In this document: one piece after another, positions 28,121-38,331 of the stretch
How positions within the stretch are numbered: the first letter of the stretch is position 1
How the letters are laid out: each line of letters begins with the position of its first letter
DNA from: Azospirillum brasilense
GTDB taxonomy: Bacteria; Pseudomonadota; Alphaproteobacteria; Azospirillales; Azospirillaceae
Direction of reading: 5' to 3'
Length of the DNA stretch: 64,000 nt
Assembly: GCF_022023855.1 (NCBI RefSeq)
Contig: NZ_CP059450.1
Span: 620,001 to 684,000 of the forward strand
Made by a program: the position numbers and the translations under genes
Notes under the pieces: generated by a model
The model's input: only the letters and a program-made list of their open reading frames with translations
What the model was told of the DNA's origin: nothing
The model's database searches: none

Positions 28121-31100
28121 ATGGCGATCCACGTCGCTCTCAACCACAAGACCGTCTACCGTTACGACCGTTTGGTCAATCTGGGGCCACAGATCATCCG
28201 GCTCCGCCCGGCTCCCCACTGTCGCACCCCGATCCTCAGCTATTCGCTGCGCGTCACCCCGAAGCATCACTTCCTGAACTGGCAGCAGGACCCCCAGTCC
28301 AACTATCAGGCCCGTTTCGTCTTCCCGGAGAAGACCCGCGAGTTCGTGATCGAGGTCGATCTCGTCGCGGAGATCGCGGCGATCAACCCCTTCGACTTCT
28401 TCCTGGAGGAGAAGGCCCAGACCATCCCCTTCGCCTACGAGCCCTGGCTGGAGCGCGAGCTGCGCCCCTATCTGGAGGTCGAGGAGCCGGGGCCGCTGCT
28501 GGCCGACTACATGACCGGCATCTCGCGGGAGCCGGCGGCGTCCATCAACTTCCTGGTGGACATCAACCAGCGCCTCCAGAAGGACATCGGCTACGTCATC
28601 CGCCTGGAGCCCGGCATCCAGACCTGCGAGGAGACGCTGGGCAAGCGCACCGGGTCCTGCCGCGATTCGGCGTGGCTGCTGGTGCAGATCCTGCGCAACC
28701 TCGGTCTCGCCGCGCGTTTCGTCTCCGGTTACCTGATCCAGCTCACCGCCGACCAGAAGGCGCTCGACGGCCCGTCCGGCCCCGAGGAGGATTTCACCGA
28801 CCTGCACGCCTGGACCGAGGTGTTCCTGCCTGGCGCCGGTTGGGTTGGCCTCGACCCCACCTCGGGCCTGCTGGCCGGCGAGGGGCACATCCCGCTGGCC
28901 TGCACGCCCGACGCCTCGTCCGCCGCTCCCATCTCCGGCCTCATCGACGAGTGCGAGGTGGAGTTCGGGCACGAGATGTCCGTCACCCGCATCTACGAGG
29001 CGCCGCGCGTCACCAAGCCCTACACGCCCCGGCAATGGGCGGGGATCGAGGCGCTGGGCCACCGCATCGACGAGGAGCTGACCGCCGGCGACGTGCGCCT
29101 GACCATGGGCGGCGAGCCGACCTTCGTCTCCATCGACGACATGGACGGGGCGGAGTGGAACACCACGGCGCTCGGCCCCAACAAGCGCAAGATGGCCGCC
29201 GACCTCGTGCACCGGCTGGCCAACCGCTTCGCGCCGGGCGGGCTGCTGCATTTCGGCCAAGGCAAATGGTACCCCGGCGAATCGCTGCCGCGCTGGGCGA
29301 TGACCGTCTACTGGCGCCGTGACGGCGAGGCGCTGTGGACGAACAGCGACCTGCTGGCCCGCGAGGACACCGACTACGGCCACACCGCGGAGGACGCTGG
29401 CGCCTTCCTGGTCACGCTGGCCAAGAAGCTGGGGCTGGATCCGGCGCTGGTGCTCGCCGCCTACGAGGACCCCTGGCACTATCTGCGCCGCGAATCGCTG
29501 CTGCCGGTCAACGTCGATCCACTGGACAGCAGGCTGGAGGACAAGGAGGAGCGCGCGCGCCTCGCCCACGTCTTCACCCGTGGCCTGAACGAGCCGGTAG
29601 GCTTCGCCCTGCCGATCAACCGCAAGGTGACCCAGCAGGGACCAGTGTGGCTGTCCAGCGCGTGGCCGCTGCGCCAGGAGCGGCTGCTGCTGATGCCGGG
29701 CGACAGCCCGGTCGGCTTCCGCCTGCCGCTCGGCTCACTGCCCTGGGTGGCGCCGCAGGACTATCCCTACTCCTGGGAGACCGACCCGTTCGAGGAGCGG
29801 GCGCCGCTGCCGCCGAACCGGGTGCCGCTGCGCCAGCACGCCCTTCGCGAGGTGGCCGAACGACAGGACGCCTCCCGACGGAACGAGCGCGTCCAGCGCG
29901 CCATGGCCGAAGTGCGCAGCGAGATGCCGGAGCACGGCAAGTCCGCCTGGTGGGTGGTCCGCACCGCCCTGACCTGCGAGGCGCGCAACGGGCGCATCCA
30001 CCTCTTCCTGCCGCCGATGAACACGCTGGAGGACTATCTGGCGATGCTGGCGGAGATCGAGGCGACGGCGCTCGAACTGGACATGCCGGTGGTGATCGAG
30101 GGTTACCAGCCGCCGAAGGACCCGCGCCTGAACTCGCTGGCGGTCACGCCCGACCCCGGCGTGATCGAGGTGAACATCCACCCCTCCCACAGTTGGGACG
30201 AGCTGGTCCGCAACACGCTGGAACTTTATGAGGACGCCCGCCAGTCGCGGCTGGGTGCGGAGAAGTTCATGATCGACGGGCGCCACTGCGGCACCGGCGG
30301 CGGCAACCATGTGGTGATGGGCGGGGCCACCGCGGCGGACAGCCCGTTCCTGCGGCGACCCGACATGCTGCGCAGCCTGATCGCCTTCTGGCAGAACCAC
30401 CCGTCGCTGTCCTACGCCTTCTCCGGCATGTTCATCGGCCCGACCAGCCAGGCGCCGCGCGTGGACGAGGCCCGCGACGACGCGCTCTACGAGCTGGAAA
30501 TCGCCTTCAACCAGATCGACAAGGCCGCCGCGACGGGCGATTGCCCGCCCTGGATGGTCGACCGCGTGCTGCGCAACCTGCTGACCGACGTGCAGGGCAA
30601 CACCCACCGGGCGGAGTTCTGCATCGACAAGCTCTATTCGCCGGACAGCTCCACCGGACGGCTCGGGCTGGTCGAGTTCCGCGCCTTCGAGATGCCGCCC
30701 CACGCGGAGATGAGCCTGACCCAGCAGCTTCTGCTGCGCGCCCTGGTCGCGCGCTTCTGGAAGGCGCCATACAAGGGCAAGCTGGTGCGCTGGGGAACAG
30801 AGCTGCACGACCGCTTCATGCTGCCCTACTTCGTGCAGCAGGATCTGGCGGACGTCGTCGGCGACCTGCGCGACCACGGCTATCCCATTGAGGAGCGCTG
30901 GTTCGACCCGCACATGAACTTCCGCTTCCCGGTCTACGGCCACGTCAACCAGCGCGGCATCTCTCTGGAACTGCGCATGGCGCTGGAGCCGTGGAACGTC
31001 CTGGGCGAGGAGCCGGGCGGCGGCGGCACCGTGCGCTACGTCGACAGCTCGGTCGAGCGGGTGCAGGTGCGGGTCGCCGGCCTGACTGACGCGCGCTACG

Positions 31101-31465
31101 CCATCACCTGCAACGGCCGCCGCGTACCGCTGATCCCCACCGGGACGGAAGGCGAATTCGTGGCCGGCGTGCGGTACCGGGCGTGGCAGCCGCCCTCCTG
31201 CCTGCACCCGACGATCCCGGTGCACACGCCACTGGTCTTCGACATCCTGGACCTGTGGGCGGGCCGCTCCATCGGCGGCTGCACCTACCACGTCATGCAT
31301 CCGGGTGGGCGCAACTACGACACCTTCCCGGTCAACGCCAACGAGGCGGAGGGGCGGCGCCTCGCCCGCTTCTTCCCCTTCGGCCACACCCCCGGCCCGA
31401 TGGAGACACCGGCGGAGGAGCGCAACCCGCAGTTCCCGATGACTCTGGACCTGCGGCGAGGCTGA
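28121..31465 (+). CDS. Transglutaminase-like protein with DUF2126 domain
   Basis: The 1114-residue protein starts with the bacterial transglutaminase N-terminal fold ([13 protein letters not shown]). A transglutaminase-like domain follows with an intact triad: Cys180 ([10 protein letters not shown]), His229 (DLHAWTEV) and Asp245 (VGLDPTSG). From about residue 300 the DUF2126 region runs to the C-terminus, with [16 protein letters not shown], the [10 protein letters not shown] segment and [14 protein letters not shown]. The ATG at 28121 has GGGTGG upstream; the frame is open far 5' but without the conserved start. First gene of a three-gene module with ATP-grasp/alpha-E and a second transglutaminase. 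Predicted to cleave or ligate peptides; no substrate is known. Confidence 0.88.
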   Translation: MAIHVALNHKTVYRYDRLVNLGPQIIRLRPAPHCRTPILSYSLRVTPKHHFLNWQQDPQSNYQARFVFPEKTREFVIEVDLVAEIAAINPFDFFLEEKAQTIPFAYEPWLERELRPYLEVEEPGPLLADYMTGISREPAASINFLVDINQRLQKDIGYVIRLEPGIQTCEETLGKRTGSCRDSAWLLVQILRNLGLAARFVSGYLIQLTADQKALDGPSGPEEDFTDLHAWTEVFLPGAGWVGLDPTSGLLAGEGHIPLACTPDASSAAPISGLIDECEVEFGHEMSVTRIYEAPRVTKPYTPRQWAGIEALGHRIDEELTAGDVRLTMGGEPTFVSIDDMDGAEWNTTALGPNKRKMAADLVHRLANRFAPGGLLHFGQGKWYPGESLPRWAMTVYWRRDGEALWTNSDLLAREDTDYGHTAEDAGAFLVTLAKKLGLDPALVLAAYEDPWHYLRRESLLPVNVDPLDSRLEDKEERARLAHVFTRGLNEPVGFALPINRKVTQQGPVWLSSAWPLRQERLLLMPGDSPVGFRLPLGSLPWVAPQDYPYSWETDPFEERAPLPPNRVPLRQHALREVAERQDASRRNERVQRAMAEVRSEMPEHGKSAWWVVRTALTCEARNGRIHLFLPPMNTLEDYLAMLAEIEATALELDMPVVIEGYQPPKDPRLNSLAVTPDPGVIEVNIHPSHSWDELVRNTLELYEDARQSRLGAEKFMIDGRHCGTGGGNHVVMGGATAADSPFLRRPDMLRSLIAFWQNHPSLSYAFSGMFIGPTSQAPRVDEARDDALYELEIAFNQIDKAAATGDCPPWMVDRVLRNLLTDVQGNTHRAEFCIDKLYSPDSSTGRLGLVEFRAFEMPPHAEMSLTQQLLLRALVARFWKAPYKGKLVRWGTELHDRFMLPYFVQQDLADVVGDLRDHGYPIEERWFDPHMNFRFPVYGHVNQRGISLELRMALEPWNVLGEEPGGGGTVRYVDSSVERVQVRVAGLTDARYAITCNGRRVPLIPTGTEGEFVAGVRYRAWQPPSCLHPTIPVHTPLVFDILDLWAGRSIGGCTYHVMHPGGRNYDTFPVNANEAEGRRLARFFPFGHTPGPMETPAEERNPQFPMTLDLRRG

Positions 31466-31478
31466 TCGGCCCTCAGCT

Positions 31479-31510
31479 CCCCCGGCCGGAATACGCCTTT
31501 CGGCCGGGGG
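31479..31510. repeat. Perfect 10-bp hairpin between module genes
   Basis: CCCCCGGCCG and CGGCCGGGGG flank a 12-base loop, 13 bases after the DUF2126 stop. There is no T-tract. It is followed 1 base later by a second hairpin. Confidence 0.6.
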
Positions 31511-31511
31511 A

Positions 31512-31536
31512 CGCCGATGCGCCGCTTGCATCGGCG
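31512..31536. repeat. Second perfect hairpin between module genes
   Basis: CGCCGATGC and GCATCGGCG form a 9-bp stem with a 7-base loop, directly after the first hairpin and before the ATP-grasp start. Confidence 0.6.
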
Positions 31537-31593
31537 GGACCGGGCGTTCACACTTGCCGCGCATTGCACCGCCGTGAACGTACGATCCGAACC

Positions 31594-34188
31594 TTGGCCG
31601 ACCGCGACTCGCCCTTTCTTGACCCCAGCGCGCCCCCTCCTCCGGGGCTGCGTCCGGTTCCGTTCCTTCAGGGGTCGCTGTTCGGCGAGGCCGACGCCAT
31701 GGGCTATGGCCGCGGCGAGGTCTATGACGAGATGGTCACCGGGCAGGGCCGCCTGCGCCCGCACTGGCAGACCTTCATGGGCACGCTGGGCCCCCTCGAC
31801 CCGGAGCTGATGGCCGAGCGGTGGGAGGAGGCGCGGCGCTTGCTCCACCAGAACGGCGTCACCTACAACATCTACGGCGACCCCAAGGGGATGGAGCGGC
31901 CCTGGCCGCTCGACATGGTGCCGCTGCTGATCCCCTCCCATGAGTGGAAGGCGGTCGAATCGGGGCTGATCCAGCGCGCCACGCTGCTGAACGCGGTGCT
32001 GGCCGACATCTACGGGCCGCAGACCCTGACGCGCAGCGGGCGGCTGTCCCCGTCTGTGATCCACGCCGACCCTGGATTCCGCCGCGCCGTGCACGGCATT
32101 CCGGTGCCGAACGACATCCACCTGCATTTCTACGCGGCGGACCTCGCCCGCGCGCCGGATGGGCGCTGGTGGGTGCTGTCCGACCGCACCCAGGCGCCGA
32201 GCGGCAGCGGCTACGCGCTGGAAAACCGGGCTGTGCTGGCGAAGGTCCTGCCGGACAGCTTCCGCCACTGCCAGGTGGAGCATCTGTCGCCCTTCTTCGA
32301 GGCGTACAAGGAAACGCTGCTGTCGCTGAGCCCGCGCCGCGACCAGCCGCGGATCGTCCTTCTGACGCCCGGCCCCTACAACGAAACCTATTTCGAGCAC
32401 GTCTATCTCGCCCGCTACCTCGGCATCACGCTGGTGGAGGGGGCCGACCTGACCGTGCGCGACCGTCAGGTCTATCTGAAGACCCTGTCGGGGCTGGAGC
32501 CGGTGGACGTCATCCTGCGCCGCCTGGACGCTGACTTCGCCGACCCGCTGGAGCTGCGCGCCGACAGTTCGCTGGGTGTGGCGGGTCTGATCGAGGCGGT
32601 GCGCGCCGGCAACGTCGTGGTGGCGAACGCGCTCGGCTCCGGCTTCATGGAATCCATGGCGGTCAAGTCGTCGCTGCCCATGCTCTGCCGCCATCTGCTG
32701 GGCGAGGAGCTGAAGATGCCCGGCGTCGCCGTCTGGTGGTGCGGCAACGACGACGAGCGCGCCTACGTCATCGAGCATCTGGAAGGGCTGGTGGTGAAGC
32801 CGGCTTTCCCGTCCCTGTCCTTCGAGCCGATCTTCGGCGCCGACCTGTCGGCGGGGGAGCGCGCCGCCCTGGTGGAACGCATCAAGGCCCGCCCCTGGTG
32901 CTACGTCGCGCAGGAACGGCTGGCCCTGTCCACGGCACCGGTCTGGCAGGGCGGGCGGCTGCAGCCGCGCCCGCTGGTGCTGCGTGTCTTCCTCTGCGCC
33001 CGCCCGGACGGTAGCTACACCGTCATGCCCGGCGGCCTGACCCGCGTGTCCACCGAATCCGGGAAGCTGGTCGTCTCCATGCAGCGGGGCGGCGGCAGCA
33101 AGGACACTTGGATCCTGTCCGGACGCCGGGCCGAGGCTGCACCGGCGACCCCGCGCCCGCAGCCAGCCCAGGAGTTGCAACCGGCGCCCAAGGCGGCCTC
33201 CGCCGACCTGCCCAGCCGGGTGGCCGACAGCCTCTATTGGTTGGGCCGCTACGCGGAGCGGTCGGAAGGCACGGTGCGCCTGCTGCGTTCCACCCACTCA
33301 CGCCTGACCGACGGCAACGTGCCGGGCGCGTCGCTGCAACTCCGCCCGCTGCTCCACCTGATGGCCTGGGAGGGCATGATCCCCTGGGACCTGACGCGCG
33401 TCACGGCACTCGGCGGCGGGCGGGCACTGCGGACGGCGCTCTACAGCTCCGTCGTCGACCCGGACCATCCCAACAGCCTGCGCGCCCAGGTGCAGCGGGT
33501 GCACCGCACCGCCTATTCTGTGCGCGACCGCCTGTCGCTCGACATGTGGCGGGTGGTCACGATGCTGGAGCGGCAGAGCCAGCCGCCCGTGCACAAGCTC
33601 GACGCCGCCGCCATGCTGCTGCGGCTGGACGACCTGATGACCAGCCTCGCCGCCATCGCCGGGCTGGAGCAGGAGAGCATGACCCGCGGCCAGGGCTGGC
33701 GCTTCCTCGACATCGGACGGCGCATGGAGCGGGCGCTCCACATCATTTCGGTGATGCGCGGCATCCAGGTCCACACACTCGACCGCCAGGACGAGCCGGT
33801 ACAGGTGGCGACGCTGAGCGTGCTGCTGGAGCTGGGGGAAAGCGTGATGACCTACCGGTCCCGTTACCTGACCAGCGTGCGCCGCCGCCCGGTTCTTGAG
33901 TTGCTGCTGGCCGACGATTCGAACCCGCGCGCCCTGGATTTCCAATTGGCGGCGCTGGAGCGCCATGTAACGGCCCTGCCCAGCGGTTCGCAGGCCGTGC
34001 CGGGCGACACGGCCGCCTCGGCCCGCTCGATCCTCGGCGCCGCCCGCGCCTCGCTGCGCGCGCCGGAGGCTCTGGACTCGGGCACGGCCCTGCACACGCT
34101 GCTGGACTCGCTCGCCCTGTCTTTGCCTGAGATCTCCAACCTCCTGACCCACGCCTATTTCAGCCATGCCTTTGCCCGACCGGCCTGA
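31594..34188 (+). CDS. Circularly permuted type 2 ATP-grasp protein fused to alpha-E domain
   Basis: Residues about 1-500 form the COG2308-type ATP-grasp (YDEMVTGQGRLRPHW, NGVTYNIYGD, LTPGPYNETYFEHVYLARYLG, then GNDDERAYVIEHLEGLVVKPAF). From about 537 the alpha-E helical domain follows (LPSRVADSLYWLGRYAERSEG). These two are separate genes in many bacteria, so this is a fusion. The start is unclear: a TTG at 31594 keeps the Pro-rich lead-in, while an ATG at 31699 would begin at MGYGRGEVYDEM. ATP-grasp enzymes make peptide-like bonds, so a ligase role is inferred. Confidence 0.82.
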   Translation: MADRDSPFLDPSAPPPPGLRPVPFLQGSLFGEADAMGYGRGEVYDEMVTGQGRLRPHWQTFMGTLGPLDPELMAERWEEARRLLHQNGVTYNIYGDPKGMERPWPLDMVPLLIPSHEWKAVESGLIQRATLLNAVLADIYGPQTLTRSGRLSPSVIHADPGFRRAVHGIPVPNDIHLHFYAADLARAPDGRWWVLSDRTQAPSGSGYALENRAVLAKVLPDSFRHCQVEHLSPFFEAYKETLLSLSPRRDQPRIVLLTPGPYNETYFEHVYLARYLGITLVEGADLTVRDRQVYLKTLSGLEPVDVILRRLDADFADPLELRADSSLGVAGLIEAVRAGNVVVANALGSGFMESMAVKSSLPMLCRHLLGEELKMPGVAVWWCGNDDERAYVIEHLEGLVVKPAFPSLSFEPIFGADLSAGERAALVERIKARPWCYVAQERLALSTAPVWQGGRLQPRPLVLRVFLCARPDGSYTVMPGGLTRVSTESGKLVVSMQRGGGSKDTWILSGRRAEAAPATPRPQPAQELQPAPKAASADLPSRVADSLYWLGRYAERSEGTVRLLRSTHSRLTDGNVPGASLQLRPLLHLMAWEGMIPWDLTRVTALGGGRALRTALYSSVVDPDHPNSLRAQVQRVHRTAYSVRDRLSLDMWRVVTMLERQSQPPVHKLDAAAMLLRLDDLMTSLAAIAGLEQESMTRGQGWRFLDIGRRMERALHIISVMRGIQVHTLDRQDEPVQVATLSVLLELGESVMTYRSRYLTSVRRRPVLELLLADDSNPRALDFQLAALERHVTALPSGSQAVPGDTAASARSILGAARASLRAPEALDSGTALHTLLDSLALSLPEISNLLTHAYFSHAFARPA

Positions 34189-35146
34189 CCTCTCCCCGAC
34201 CATGACCGGCGCGGCCCCCGCTGACGAGCACTCCGGTGACCGTTTCGGCGTTCGCTTCCGCGTGCGCCACACGACCCGCTACGACTATGGCGAGGACGTG
34301 TCGGTGTCGCACCATCTGCTGCACCTGACGGCCCGCCCGCACCCGCGCCAGCGCGTCCACCAGAGCGCGCTGACCATCCTGCCGGCGCCGGCGGTGCAGT
34401 CGTCCCACACCGACTATTTCGGCAACACCGTCACTTACGTCGCGATGCAGGAACCGCACCGGCAACTGGTCGTCACCGCGGAGAGCGAGGTGGAGGTCGG
34501 CCCGCCCCCGACGCTGGACGCCGCGTTTACCCCATCCTGGGAACATGTGCGCGATTCGTTGGGCGGCCTGACCGGCCCGGACGACGGTGCGGAGGTCGTC
34601 CAGTACCGTTTCGACAGCACGCTGGTGGCGGCCAGCCCGACGCTGCACGACTACGCCGCGCAGTCCTTCACGCCCGGCCGCCCGGCGGCGGAAGCCGCGT
34701 TGGACCTGATGCGGCGCATCCACGACGACTTCACCTTCGACCCCACCGCGACGACGATCGCCACCCCGATGGCCGAGGTGATGCGGCACCGCCGCGGCGT
34801 CTGCCAGGACTTCGCCCACATCGTGGTTGGCTGCGTGCGCGCCATGGGTCTGCCGGCCCGCTACGTCTCGGGCTATCTGCGTACGCTGCCCCCGCCGGGC
34901 CGGCCGCGTCTGGTCGGCGCCGACGTCAGCCACGCCTGGGCGTCCGTCTGGTGCGGCGCCGAGGCCGGCTGGATCGACGTCTGCCCGACCAACGCGCGCC
35001 GCGCCGACCAGGACTTCATCACCATCGCCTGGGGCCGCGACTACGACGACGTCAGCCCCGCCCGCGGCGTCCTGATGGGGGCCGCCGGCCACACGCTGTC
35101 CGTCAGCGTCGATGTGGAACCGCTGGAGGAAAACGGGGCGCCCTGA
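34166..35146 (+). CDS. Transglutaminase-like cysteine protease-fold protein
   Basis: The 326-residue protein has the transglutaminase N-terminal beta domain (VRHTTRYDYGEDVSVSHHLLHL) and a papain-like core. The triad is intact at Cys213 (RRGVCQDFAH), His256 (DVSHAWASV) and Asp271 (WIDVCPTN). There is no signal peptide, so it acts in the cytoplasm. The ATG at 34166 overlaps the ATP-grasp/alpha-E gene by 23 bases, indicating co-transcription; the ATG at 34202 is an alternative. Predicted partner of the ATP-grasp enzyme in peptide ligation, cleavage or transfer. Confidence 0.87.
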   Translation: MPLPDRPDLSPTMTGAAPADEHSGDRFGVRFRVRHTTRYDYGEDVSVSHHLLHLTARPHPRQRVHQSALTILPAPAVQSSHTDYFGNTVTYVAMQEPHRQLVVTAESEVEVGPPPTLDAAFTPSWEHVRDSLGGLTGPDDGAEVVQYRFDSTLVAASPTLHDYAAQSFTPGRPAAEAALDLMRRIHDDFTFDPTATTIATPMAEVMRHRRGVCQDFAHIVVGCVRAMGLPARYVSGYLRTLPPPGRPRLVGADVSHAWASVWCGAEAGWIDVCPTNARRADQDFITIAWGRDYDDVSPARGVLMGAAGHTLSVSVDVEPLEENGAP

Positions 35147-35169
35147 TCCGGACACCCCGTTTTCTTTTT
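35129..35169 (+). terminator. Intrinsic terminator of transglutaminase module
   Basis: GAAAACGGGG and CCCCGTTTTC form a perfect 10-bp stem with a 16-base loop, followed by TTTTT. The left arm overlaps the last codons of the transglutaminase gene. It separates the module from the converging efflux genes. Confidence 0.82.
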
Positions 35170-35204
35170 CACCCTCCGTCTCAGATCCTATCTACGGCCA
35201 GCGA

Positions 35205-38200
35205 TTACTCCGCCGGCTGCGGGTGTGCGCCCGTGGGGTGGCTGGCGGAGCCGTCCACCGCCGGAAAGGGCTTCTTCTTCGCGATGTAGCTGTAGACGGT
35301 CGGCACCACGAACAGCGTCAGGAAGGTGCCCAGCAGCATGCCGCCGACGATCACCGCGCCGATGGCCTGCCGGCTCTCCGCACCCGCCCCATGGGCGTTG
35401 GCGAGCGGAACGGCGCCCAACACCATGGCGCCCGTGGTCATCAGGATCGGGCGCAGGCGCAGCACGGCGGCTTCCTCCACCGCCTTGCGGATGTCCACCC
35501 CCTCGCGCTGGAGCTGGTTGGCGAACTCCACGATCAGGATGCCATGCTTGGTGATGAGGCCGACGAGCGTCACCAACCCGATCTGGCTGTAGACGTTCAT
35601 CGTCCCGCCGGTGAAATGCAGCGCGGCCAGCGCGCCGGTCATCGACAGCGGCACCGTCAGCATGATCACGAAGGGGTCGATGAAGCTCTCGAACTGTGCC
35701 GCCAGCACCAGATAAATGAAGGCCAGAGCCAGGATGAAGACGAAGTACAGGCCCGTCGCCGATTCCCGGAACTCGCGGCTCTGCCCGGCATAGTCGGTCT
35801 GGGCGGTGGCCGGCAGCACGCGGTTCGCAGCATCCTGGAGATAGCCCAGCGCCTCGCCCAGCGAGGTGCCCGGCGCCAGGGTGGCGGTGATGGTGACGGA
35901 GCGCAGCTTGTTGAAGTGGTTCAGCTCCTTGGGCGCCACCCGCTCTTCGATGTGGACGAGGTTGGCGAGCGAGATCATCGCCCCGGTGTTGGTGGCGACG
36001 CCCGCTTCCGCCGCCATGGTCGGCGTGCCGCGGACGTAAATGGAAGCGATGTCGTCCGGGTTGCGGCGGTCGACGTCGCCGACCTGGACCACCACGTCGT
36101 ACTGCTTGCCCTCCTTCTTGAAGCGGGTGACCTGCCGCCCGCCCAGAAGGGTTTCCAGGGTGCGGCCCACCGTCTCCACATCCACCCCGAGGTCGGCGGC
36201 CTTGTCGCGGTCGATGGTGATGCGCAGCTCCGGCTTGTTCAGCTTCAGGTCGGTATCGAGGTTGGTCAGACCGGGGAACTTCCGCGCCTCCGCCATCAGC
36301 CCGTCCACCATCTTCTGAAGCTCGTCGTAGGGCAGCGAGCTTTGGATGACGAAGTTGACCGGCTTGTCCACCGGGCTCTGGCCCAGCGACGGCGGGTTGG
36401 TGACGAAGGCCAGGATGCCGGGGATGCCGAACATCTTGGGGAAGAGTTGGGCGGTAATTGCCTGCTGCTTCACGTCGCGCTCGTCCCAGTCGATTAGGCG
36501 GACGAAGGAGATTCCCTGGTTGACCACCGGGAAGCCGACCACGACGAAGAACTTCTCGACAATGGGGATCTGGCGGAACAGGTCCTCCATCCGCTTGGCG
36601 TAGCTTTCCGTGTAGTCGAGCGTCGAGCCCTCCGGCGCGATGGCGATGCCGACGATGGTGCCGCGGTCCTCGACCGGGGCCAGTTCCGACTTCAGCCCGG
36701 TGAACAGCGTGTAGCTGAGCCCCGCCACCACCGCGCCGACCAGCAGCACCAGCGGGCGCGCCTTCAGCGACACGCGGAGAATGGACCGGTAGCCGTTGGT
36801 CAGCCCGTTCAGCAGCCGCTCGATGGCGTTGTAGAGCGCGTTGTGCTTGGTCTGGTGCTTCAACAGCTTGGAACACATCATCGGCGACAGGGTCAGGGCG
36901 ACGAAGCCCGAGACGATCACCGCCCCCGCCAGGGTCAGGGCGAATTCGGAGAAGAGGCGGCCGGTGCGGCCGGTCATGAAGCCGATGGGCGCGTAGACCG
37001 CGGCCAGCGTGATGGTCATCGCGATGACCGCGAAGCCGATCTCCTTCGATCCCTGCAAGGCCGCCTGGAAGGGCGGCACGCCCTCCTCGATGTGGCGGTA
37101 GATGTTCTCCAGCATCACGATGGCGTCGTCCACGACGAGGCCGATGGCCAGCACCATGGACAGCAGAGTCAGCGTGTTGACCGAGAAGCCGAAGGCGTAC
37201 ATCAGCGCGAAGCCGCCGATCAGCGACACCGGGATGGTCACCAGCGGCACCAGCGTGGCGCGGAAGCTGCGCAGGAACACGAAGATGACCAGAACGACCA
37301 GGACGATGGCCTCGAAGATCGTGCTGAACACCGCGTCGATGGACTTGGCGATGAAGACGGAGCTGTCGTAGCCGACATCCACCCCCATGCCGTCGGGCAG
37401 GGCGGCGCGGATCTTCGGCAGCGCTTCGTTCACCGCCTTAGACACGTCCAGCGGGTTGGCGGTGGACTGCTTCACCACGCCGATGGCGACGGCGCCGCGC
37501 CCGTTGAAGCGGGCGCTGACCCGTTCGTCCCGCGCGCCCAGCTCGGCCCGGCCGACGTCCTTCAGCCGGACCAGATAGCCGCCGTCGTCGCGCAGGATGA
37601 TACGGTCGAACTCCTCCGGCGTGCGCAGGTCGGTCTCGGAGACGACGGTGAACTCCCGCGCCTTGCTCTCGACTCGGCCCGCGGGAATCTCGACGTTCTG
37701 CTTGCGCAGCGCGTTCTCGACGTCCTGCGGGGTGACGCGGTAGGCGGCCATGCGCTGCGGGTCGAGCCACAGCCGCATGGCGAAGCGCCGCTCACCGAAG
37801 ATTCGCACCTGGGCGACGCCGGGCAGATTCTGCAGCCGGTCCTTGACGTAGCGGTCGGCGAAGTCCGTCACGTCCAGCGGCGAATGGCGGTCGGAGGAGA
37901 AGGCCAGATAGATGATCGGCTGCGCGTCGGCCTCCACCTTCGCGATGACCGGTTCGTCGATCTCGTTGGGAAGCTGGGCGCGCACGCGGCCGACGCGGTC
38001 GCGCACATCGCTCGCCGCCGTGTCCACATTGCGGTCCAGGCGGAAGCGCAGGGTGATCTGGCTCTTCTCGGCGCGGCTGATCGAGGACATCACATCGATG
38101 CCCTCGATGCCCGACAGCGAGTCCTCCAGGATCTGGGTGACCTGGCTTTCGATGATCTCGGCCGACGCGCCCTTGTAGGTGGTTTCCACCGTGACGACGG

Positions 38201-38327
38201 GTTCGTCGATCTTCGGGTACTCGCGCACCGACAGGCGCTGGTACGACACGATGCCGATCAGCATGAGCGCGAGGCTCATGACCGTCGCCAGGACGGGCCG
38301 GCGGATGGAGATGTCGGAGAGGACCAT
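35205..38327 (-). CDS. RND efflux transporter, inner-membrane permease (HAE1 family)
   Basis: Proton-driven tripartite pump component of 1040 residues, normal for AcrB/MdtB-type permeases. It starts with the typical ISIRRPVLATVMSLAL helix. Two large periplasmic loops alternate with 12 membrane helices. The proton-relay Asp pair is in LAIGLVVDDAIVMLENIYRHIEEG, and the second half has LVGLITKHGILIVEFAN. It starts 4 bases after the adaptor gene. No outer-membrane factor gene is in the window, so a TolC-like partner must be elsewhere. Substrates cannot be told from sequence. Confidence 0.93.
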   Translation of the reverse strand: MVLSDISIRRPVLATVMSLALMLIGIVSYQRLSVREYPKIDEPVVTVETTYKGASAEIIESQVTQILEDSLSGIEGIDVMSSISRAEKSQITLRFRLDRNVDTAASDVRDRVGRVRAQLPNEIDEPVIAKVEADAQPIIYLAFSSDRHSPLDVTDFADRYVKDRLQNLPGVAQVRIFGERRFAMRLWLDPQRMAAYRVTPQDVENALRKQNVEIPAGRVESKAREFTVVSETDLRTPEEFDRIILRDDGGYLVRLKDVGRAELGARDERVSARFNGRGAVAIGVVKQSTANPLDVSKAVNEALPKIRAALPDGMGVDVGYDSSVFIAKSIDAVFSTIFEAIVLVVLVIFVFLRSFRATLVPLVTIPVSLIGGFALMYAFGFSVNTLTLLSMVLAIGLVVDDAIVMLENIYRHIEEGVPPFQAALQGSKEIGFAVIAMTITLAAVYAPIGFMTGRTGRLFSEFALTLAGAVIVSGFVALTLSPMMCSKLLKHQTKHNALYNAIERLLNGLTNGYRSILRVSLKARPLVLLVGAVVAGLSYTLFTGLKSELAPVEDRGTIVGIAIAPEGSTLDYTESYAKRMEDLFRQIPIVEKFFVVVGFPVVNQGISFVRLIDWDERDVKQQAITAQLFPKMFGIPGILAFVTNPPSLGQSPVDKPVNFVIQSSLPYDELQKMVDGLMAEARKFPGLTNLDTDLKLNKPELRITIDRDKAADLGVDVETVGRTLETLLGGRQVTRFKKEGKQYDVVVQVGDVDRRNPDDIASIYVRGTPTMAAEAGVATNTGAMISLANLVHIEERVAPKELNHFNKLRSVTITATLAPGTSLGEALGYLQDAANRVLPATAQTDYAGQSREFRESATGLYFVFILALAFIYLVLAAQFESFIDPFVIMLTVPLSMTGALAALHFTGGTMNVYSQIGLVTLVGLITKHGILIVEFANQLQREGVDIRKAVEEAAVLRLRPILMTTGAMVLGAVPLANAHGAGAESRQAIGAVIVGGMLLGTFLTLFVVPTVYSYIAKKKPFPAVDGSASHPTGAHPQPAE

Positions 38328-38331
38328 CGGC

